Shown piece by piece: positions 29,238-33,987 of a stretch of 33,987 bases of DNA. The notes under the pieces are model-generated. The model was not told where the DNA came from. It saw only the letters and a program-made list of their open reading frames with translations, and searched no databases. The stretch spans positions 1 to 33,987 of the forward strand of contig JAISKN010000057.1 of NCBI GenBank assembly GCA_031260925.1. Direction: 5' to 3'. The stretch's first letter is position 1. Each line of letters starts with the position of its first letter. This stretch comes from Prevotellaceae bacterium. GTDB lineage: Bacteria > Bacteroidota > Bacteroidia > Bacteroidales > Paludibacteraceae. Both the position numbers and the translations under genes were made by a program.

Positions 29238-30116
29238 ATGGCTTTAAAAGAAATAAAACAGCGCATTCAGTCGGTTAGTTCGACAAGGAAAATTACGTCT
29301 GCAATGAAAATGGTTGCGTCTGCAAAACTGCGCAAGTCGCAGAAACAGATTGAACACCTTTTGCCTTACGAAAACAACCTTAACTCGTTGCTGACCAACT
29401 TTTTAAGTGCGGAAACAGATAATCTTTCGCCGTTGGCTGCCGAGCGTAGAGTAGAACAGGCGGCTTTGGTCGTAATCAGTTCAAATTCAGCACTTTGCGG
29501 CGCATTTAACAGCAATGTTATCAAGCAAATGAACTCAATGTTGGGTGAATATAAAAATCTGGGCAGCGAAAACATAAAAATTTACCCTGTTGGAAAAAAA
29601 GCGGCAAAGGCGGCTCAAAAAATTGGTTTTGAAATTGAAAATTTTGATGAACTGTCGGAAAAACCGAATTATGACGAGGCATCTGCGCTTGCAGAGCGGC
29701 TTATCAGCGATTTTTTAGAAAAAAAAATTGATAAAGTTGAAATTCTTTTTCACCATTTTCAAAGCAAAAGCCGTCAGGTGCTTACCCGCGAAACATTTTT
29801 GCCGATTACACAAGGCACGGATTACAAATTCGCGCCAGCAAATAAAAATGGAAAGGAACTCAATTACATAGTTGAGCCGAGCCGCGAGGAAATACTTAAT
29901 GTGCTGATACCCAAAGTGATAAAACTGAAACTTTACGCGGCTTTGCTCGACAGCAGCGCGTCAGAACACGCCGCGCGTATGCTTTCAATGCAGATTGCCA
30001 CCGACAACGCAAACGATTTGCTGCAAGACCTCACTTTGCAGTACAATAAATCGCGCCAGCAAGCAATCACCTCTGAACTTTTAGACATCACAGGCGCAAG
30101 TTTCGGAGTTAATTGA
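29238..30116 (+). CDS. atpG: F1 ATP synthase subunit gamma
   Basis: MALKEIKQRIQSVSSTRKITSAMKMVASAKLRK; C-terminal ARMLSMQIATDNANDLLQDLTLQYNKSRQQAITSELLDITGAS. Confidence 0.98.
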   Translation: MALKEIKQRIQSVSSTRKITSAMKMVASAKLRKSQKQIEHLLPYENNLNSLLTNFLSAETDNLSPLAAERRVEQAALVVISSNSALCGAFNSNVIKQMNSMLGEYKNLGSENIKIYPVGKKAAKAAQKIGFEIENFDELSEKPNYDEASALAERLISDFLEKKIDKVEILFHHFQSKSRQVLTRETFLPITQGTDYKFAPANKNGKELNYIVEPSREEILNVLIPKVIKLKLYAALLDSSASEHAARMLSMQIATDNANDLLQDLTLQYNKSRQQAITSELLDITGASFGVN

Positions 30117-30130
30117 TTTGAAGTTTTTTT

Positions 30131-30377
30131 AGCACGCAGATGACACAGATTAGACGGATTTACGCAGATTTTTAATAAAATTAATTCAAATAAACGCAGA
30201 GTACAAATAGAAAAAGGTGTCATTCCCGCGCAGGCGGGAATCCCATTTGTACAATTTAGTAAGGGGATTCCCGCCTGCGCGGGAATGACAGGTTATTTCA
30301 TTTTATATCATAAAACGCAGATTATTAACAATTTAACAATCTGCGTTTATCTATTATATCTGCGTCATCTGCGTGCT
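30131..30377. repeat. Type C long inverted repeat, copy 2, with type A palindrome nested inside
   Basis: agcacgcagatgacacagattagacggatttacgcagattttta ... aatctgcgtttatctattatatctgcgtcatctgcgtgct. Confidence 0.85.
30218..30290. repeat. 73-bp palindromic repeat, type A copy 2
   Basis: tgtcattcccgcgcaggcgggaatccc ... ggggattcccgcctgcgcgggaatgaca. Confidence 0.92.
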
Positions 30378-30388
30378 TTTAGAACAGT

Positions 30389-31741
30389 TTAAACTCCTTT
30401 CACACCGATTTGTGCGGTAGAAAAATTTGTTACTTCTACTTTTGTGCCGTTGAGAATGAATTTGCTGTTGTCAGCGAGCGCGTCATAGACGTTGCCTTCG
30501 ACTTCAACTTTGCCTGCGGGGCGGAGGTCGGTAACGGCAACGCCGATGTAGCCGATTAAACTGCGCTGTTCAGTGGGAACGCCGATAAAACCCTCTTCCG
30601 TTTTTTGGTCAGATTTCAGAGCCAAACGCCCAAAAATGCCATTCGCGCCCATTCGCCAAGTTATCAGAATTATCACCGCAAAGGCAAGCACAAGCCCTCC
30701 CGTAACAGTGCCGATAGCCGAGCCTATTTGCGGTGTTCTGACACCTTCAAAATTAAAATAATCGTTGCCAAGCAGACTGAAAACAAGCCCCAAAAACATT
30801 AAAATTATTCCGCTAACCCCGACAATGCCAAAGCCCGGAATAACAAATATCTCCAAAATCAGCAGCACCACGCCCACAAAAAACATAATTATTTCCCAAT
30901 AAGCCGCCAAACCGTCTATATACAGCGGCGCGAAATATATAACTGCGGCGCAAATTGCCAAGCCGAGCGGAAAACCAATGCCCGGAGTTTGCAACTCAAA
31001 CCAGATACCGCCGATAATAAGCATTATCAAAAGTCCGCGCAAAACAGAACTTGTGAGAACGCCTTTTGTTTTGTCCCAAAATGTTGGTTGAAAGGTGATT
31101 AACTCGTAATCGGAAATGTTTTCCTGTTTTAAAACTTCCTCGATATTTTCTGCCACTCCCTCGCAATAATGGTTTTTTACTGCTTCTTCTGTGGTGAAAG
31201 TGAGTGTAGTAGTTTCGTCGTCAATATTAGGCACTACCACACGGCTATCAACCATTGCCTCTGCAATTAGCGGGTCGCGCACCCATTTTCCGTCTTCAGT
31301 TTTACCGTGCGCCTCCGCTGTTGAACGCATCATTGCGCGCATATACGACTGATATTTGTCGGGCATTGCCTCGCCGCTTGTGCCATCAACCACAGTTGCT
31401 GCGCCGATAGATGCACCTTTGCGCATATAAATTCGGTTGCAGGCAAGCGAAATCAGCGCGCCAGCCGATGCCGCGTTGTTGTCAATAAACGCAACAACAG
31501 GAATTTTTGAGTTCAAAATCACGGTGCGGATTGAGTCGGCAAAATTCAGTTCGCCGCCGTAAGTGTTTATGTGAATGATAATCAGGTCGGCTTTTTTTTC
31601 GCGCGCCTCATTCATTCCGCGTTGCGTATAAACCCACATTTTACTGCCGATTTCGTCGTTAATATCAATTTGATAAACGGTTTTTGCAGAAAGGTTTATT
31701 GCAAAAACAATTAATAAAGTGCTGACAATCAATTTTTTCAT
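30389..31741 (-). CDS. NfeD-family membrane-bound ClpP-class serine protease
   Basis: IHINTYGGELNFADSIRTVILNSKIPVVAFIDNNAASAGALISLACNRIYMRKGASIGAATVV; multiple TMs; C-terminal soluble NfeD domain. Confidence 0.92.
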   Translation of the reverse strand: MKKLIVSTLLIVFAINLSAKTVYQIDINDEIGSKMWVYTQRGMNEAREKKADLIIIHINTYGGELNFADSIRTVILNSKIPVVAFIDNNAASAGALISLACNRIYMRKGASIGAATVVDGTSGEAMPDKYQSYMRAMMRSTAEAHGKTEDGKWVRDPLIAEAMVDSRVVVPNIDDETTTLTFTTEEAVKNHYCEGVAENIEEVLKQENISDYELITFQPTFWDKTKGVLTSSVLRGLLIMLIIGGIWFELQTPGIGFPLGLAICAAVIYFAPLYIDGLAAYWEIIMFFVGVVLLILEIFVIPGFGIVGVSGIILMFLGLVFSLLGNDYFNFEGVRTPQIGSAIGTVTGGLVLAFAVIILITWRMGANGIFGRLALKSDQKTEEGFIGVPTEQRSLIGYIGVAVTDLRPAGKVEVEGNVYDALADNSKFILNGTKVEVTNFSTAQIGVKGV

Positions 31742-31798
31742 AAATTATGTATTAAGTAGTAATTAAAAATTAATGTTATATTTGTAAATAAATATTTG

Positions 31799-31806
31799 CA
31801 AAATTA
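31799..31806 (-). promoter_or_regulatory. Reverse -7 element (TAATTTTG) upstream of NfeD gene
   Basis: caaaatta on + strand. Confidence 0.45.
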
Positions 31807-31864
31807 CTTAATTATTTTGTTTAAAAAAAATGATGAAAAATTTTGTAATTAAATAAAAAAGCGT

Positions 31865-31872
31865 TACCTTTG
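31865..31872 (+). promoter_or_regulatory. -7 element TACCTTTG upstream of tRNA-His
   Basis: TAnnTTTG consensus about 25 bp before the tRNA 5' end. Confidence 0.6.
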
Positions 31873-31896
31873 CAGCCAATTTTTTAGGAAATAAAT

Positions 31897-31974
31897 GGTG
31901 GCTGTAGTTCAGTTGGTTAGAGCGTCAGATTGTGGTTCTGAATGTCGTGGGTTCGAGTCCCATCAGCCACCCCA
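31897..31974 (+). tRNA. tRNA-His (anticodon GTG), encoded CCA and G-1
   Basis: Acceptor gtggctg/cagccac, anticodon arm tcaga-ttGTGgt-tctga, T-arm gtggg-ttcgagt-cccat, CCA encoded. Confidence 0.97.
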
Positions 31975-32057
31975 TTTTAAAAATAATGACAAAAATGAAA
32001 TGCGCCGATAGAAAATTATTTATTGGCGCGTTTTTTTAAGAAAAAAATATAATAATT

Positions 32058-33545
32058 ATGGAAATATTTTTGATAAAAGCCGCTCAACTTATGGCGGCAT
32101 TGGCAGTGCTTGTGTTCATTCACGAACTTGGACACTTTCTTTTTTCGCGAATGTTCGGAGTTCGCGTTGATAAATTTTACCTCTTTTTCAACCCGCAAAT
32201 TTCGATTGTGCGGTTTAAAAAGATTAACGGAAAATGGAAATTCAAGTTTTTTGCAAAAAATTTACAGACCGAAGTTCCTGTTTTAGACGAAAACGGCAAA
32301 CAGAAAACTGATAAAAAAGGCAAAAAAATGACCGAGCCGATTGACATCAGCACGTTGGAGGCTGACGATTGGCGGCGTTTCCCCGAAAAAACCGAATGGG
32401 GAATTGGCTGGCTGCCTGTGGGCGGCTACTGCAAAATTGCGGGAATGGTTGATGAGTCGAAAGACGAAAATGCAAAGCGCGTGAGCCAAGAAAGTTGGGC
32501 ATACGAGTCGCACCCTGTTTGGCAGCGCATATTGATTTCGGCGGGCGGCGTGATTTTCAATTTTGTGTCGGCAATTTTGATTTTCGCAATGATGCTTTTC
32601 CATTATGGCGAACAAACTATTCCGCTCGAAAGCGAATATCTCGGTTATAATTACTGCGAAACGGCGCAAAATTACGGCTTTGTAAATGGCGACAGAGTGC
32701 TTTCGATTGATGACGAGGCGGTTTTTGAAAAATTTGATGTAGCGCAAAAAATAATTATCGAAGGCAGACAAAAAGTTGTGCTTTTGCGTGATACTGAGGA
32801 AGTTACGTTGAATTTACCAAAAGATTTCAGCGAAAAAATTATTGCCGCAAAAGAGAAAATATTTATGACAGAGCGCGTACCTTTTGTGGTTGATAGCGTT
32901 ATGCAAAAATCGCCTGCAAGCGATGCTGGACTTCAAAAAGGCGACAGCATTGTTGGCATAAACTCCAAACATTTATTTGATTATCAGGACATTACAAAAG
33001 AGTTAGCCGACTGTAAAACAAAAAAAGTAGGCATTGATTTTTATAGAAATGGAGAATTAATTTCCGACAGCATAACAATTAATGAAGAGGGAAAAATTGG
33101 TGTTGGACTGAAAAATTATTTATCATTTTTCAAACTCAAAACGGTAAAATACGGCTTTTTTGCCTCATTTCCTGCTGGTTGGCGGCACGGTGTAGAAACA
33201 CTTGTGAATTATGTAAAACAGTTCAGACTTGTTTTCACCAAAGCAGGCGCGCAAAGTTTAGGCGGTTTTGGTACTATCGGCTCACTTTTTCCTGCACAAT
33301 GGGACTGGGCAACATTCTGGAGTATGACCGCGTTTCTCTCTGTAATTCTGGCATTTATGAATATTCTGCCATTGCCGATTTTAGACGGCGGCTACATTCT
33401 GTTTTTGCTTTACGAGGGAATTACGCGCAAAAAACCGAGCGAAAAATTTATGGACGTTGCGCTCAACATCGGGCTTTGGCTGCTCGTTGCACTAATGATT
33501 TTCGCCAACGGAAATGATATTTTGCGAGCCTTCGGACTGAACTAA
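32058..33545 (+). CDS. rseP: RIP metalloprotease (site-2 protease) RseP
   Basis: VFIHELGHFLFSRMFGVRVDKF (HExxH), PDZ-like segment, NILPLPILDGGYILF. Confidence 0.95.
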   Translation: MEIFLIKAAQLMAALAVLVFIHELGHFLFSRMFGVRVDKFYLFFNPQISIVRFKKINGKWKFKFFAKNLQTEVPVLDENGKQKTDKKGKKMTEPIDISTLEADDWRRFPEKTEWGIGWLPVGGYCKIAGMVDESKDENAKRVSQESWAYESHPVWQRILISAGGVIFNFVSAILIFAMMLFHYGEQTIPLESEYLGYNYCETAQNYGFVNGDRVLSIDDEAVFEKFDVAQKIIIEGRQKVVLLRDTEEVTLNLPKDFSEKIIAAKEKIFMTERVPFVVDSVMQKSPASDAGLQKGDSIVGINSKHLFDYQDITKELADCKTKKVGIDFYRNGELISDSITINEEGKIGVGLKNYLSFFKLKTVKYGFFASFPAGWRHGVETLVNYVKQFRLVFTKAGAQSLGGFGTIGSLFPAQWDWATFWSMTAFLSVILAFMNILPLPILDGGYILFLLYEGITRKKPSEKFMDVALNIGLWLLVALMIFANGNDILRAFGLN

Positions 33546-33564
33546 AAGACAAAAGATAAAAATT

Positions 33565-33611
33565 AATACCTTGCAATAACGAACAAATGAAGTCCGTAGT
33601 TGCGGGGTATT
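33565..33611 (+). terminator. Possible terminator downstream of rseP
   Basis: aatacc...ggtatt stem extended by ttgc/gcgg region, followed by a short T tract. Confidence 0.35.
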
Positions 33612-33684
33612 TTCTAAATAATCCGATAAGTTCCATTAGTAAAGTTATAAAATAGAAAAAAATTGATAATTAAAAAATAAATCG

Positions 33685-33692
33685 TAATTTTG
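33685..33692 (+). promoter_or_regulatory. -7 element TAATTTTG upstream of IPT/TIG lipoprotein
   Basis: TAnnTTTG consensus. Confidence 0.5.
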
Positions 33693-33736
33693 CAACTTAA
33701 AATTTTTAATTTTTTAACCCTAAAAATGTATTTTTT

Positions 33737-33987
33737 ATGAATAAACTATCAAAAATCAGCGTGCTTGTTGCCGCAATTATTGCAATTATGTTGGTGTCTT
33801 GCAACCCTGAAGAGCCAGAGATTAGCATTACTATCACCAGCGTTGCGCCTACAAAAGTAGTAGCGGGCGATGTTATCACAGTTACAGGAACTCATTTTGA
33901 CAAAATTACAGAGGCGGCTTTTGGCACTGTTAAGGTTGCAAAAACCGCGATTACATTTGTTTCGAGCGAGGAGATAAAACTTGCCGT
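33737..33987 (+). CDS. IPT/TIG-domain lipoprotein (partial, runs off window end)
   Basis: MNKLSKISVLVAAIIAIMLVSCNPEEPEISITITSVAPTKVVAGDVITVTGTHFDKITEAAFG. Confidence 0.8.
   Translation, partial: MNKLSKISVLVAAIIAIMLVSCNPEEPEISITITSVAPTKVVAGDVITVTGTHFDKITEAAFGTVKVAKTAITFVSSEEIKLA

Noticed and set aside
30389-31741. NfeD gene as part of the accessory or defence block
   Set aside because: Ordinary membrane-protease family, opposite strand, own promoter-like element; nothing links it to the block.
33179-33517. ORF 33179-33517 (+) and antisense ORF 32283-32771 within rseP
   Set aside because: Alternative frames inside a clear RseP coding sequence.

Overview
The window is a Bacteroidetes/Bacteroidales-like chromosomal segment. 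This is inferred from low GC, repeated TAnnTTTG -7 promoter motifs, BspA-type proteins and the F-ATPase gene order. Its backbone is a complete F1Fo ATP synthase gene set in the order atpD-atpC-(membrane ORF)-atpB-atpE-atpF-atpH-atpA-atpG, spread over about 21 kb because three blocks of accessory genes interrupt it. Block 1 (atpD/atpC) holds a GNAT acetyltransferase and a DinD-like gene. Block 2 (atpH/atpA) holds a tightly overlapping RNase H-like / putative restriction endonuclease / DNA methyltransferase cassette, preceded by a 76-bp palindromic repeat. Block 3 (atpA/atpG, about 9.6 kb) holds a low-MW phosphatase-like gene, a membrane-anchored protein with two TIR-like domains and an unassigned C-terminal module, two large BspA-like LRR proteins, and two helical/TPR-like ORFs. 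Flanking genes include a RhuM-like pseudogene remnant, a PIN-domain toxin-antitoxin pair, a possible structured RNA upstream of a small HTH gene, murI, several lipoproteins, an S41 peptidase, an XRE regulator, an NfeD-type protease, tRNA-His(GTG) and RseP. At least five kinds of long palindromic or inverted-repeat elements occupy the intergenic spaces, two of them inside the ATP synthase operon. The best candidates for an undescribed system are the TIR/unknown-module protein with its neighbours, and the RNase H-coupled R-M cassette. All functional assignments come from motif reading by eye; no database search was run.
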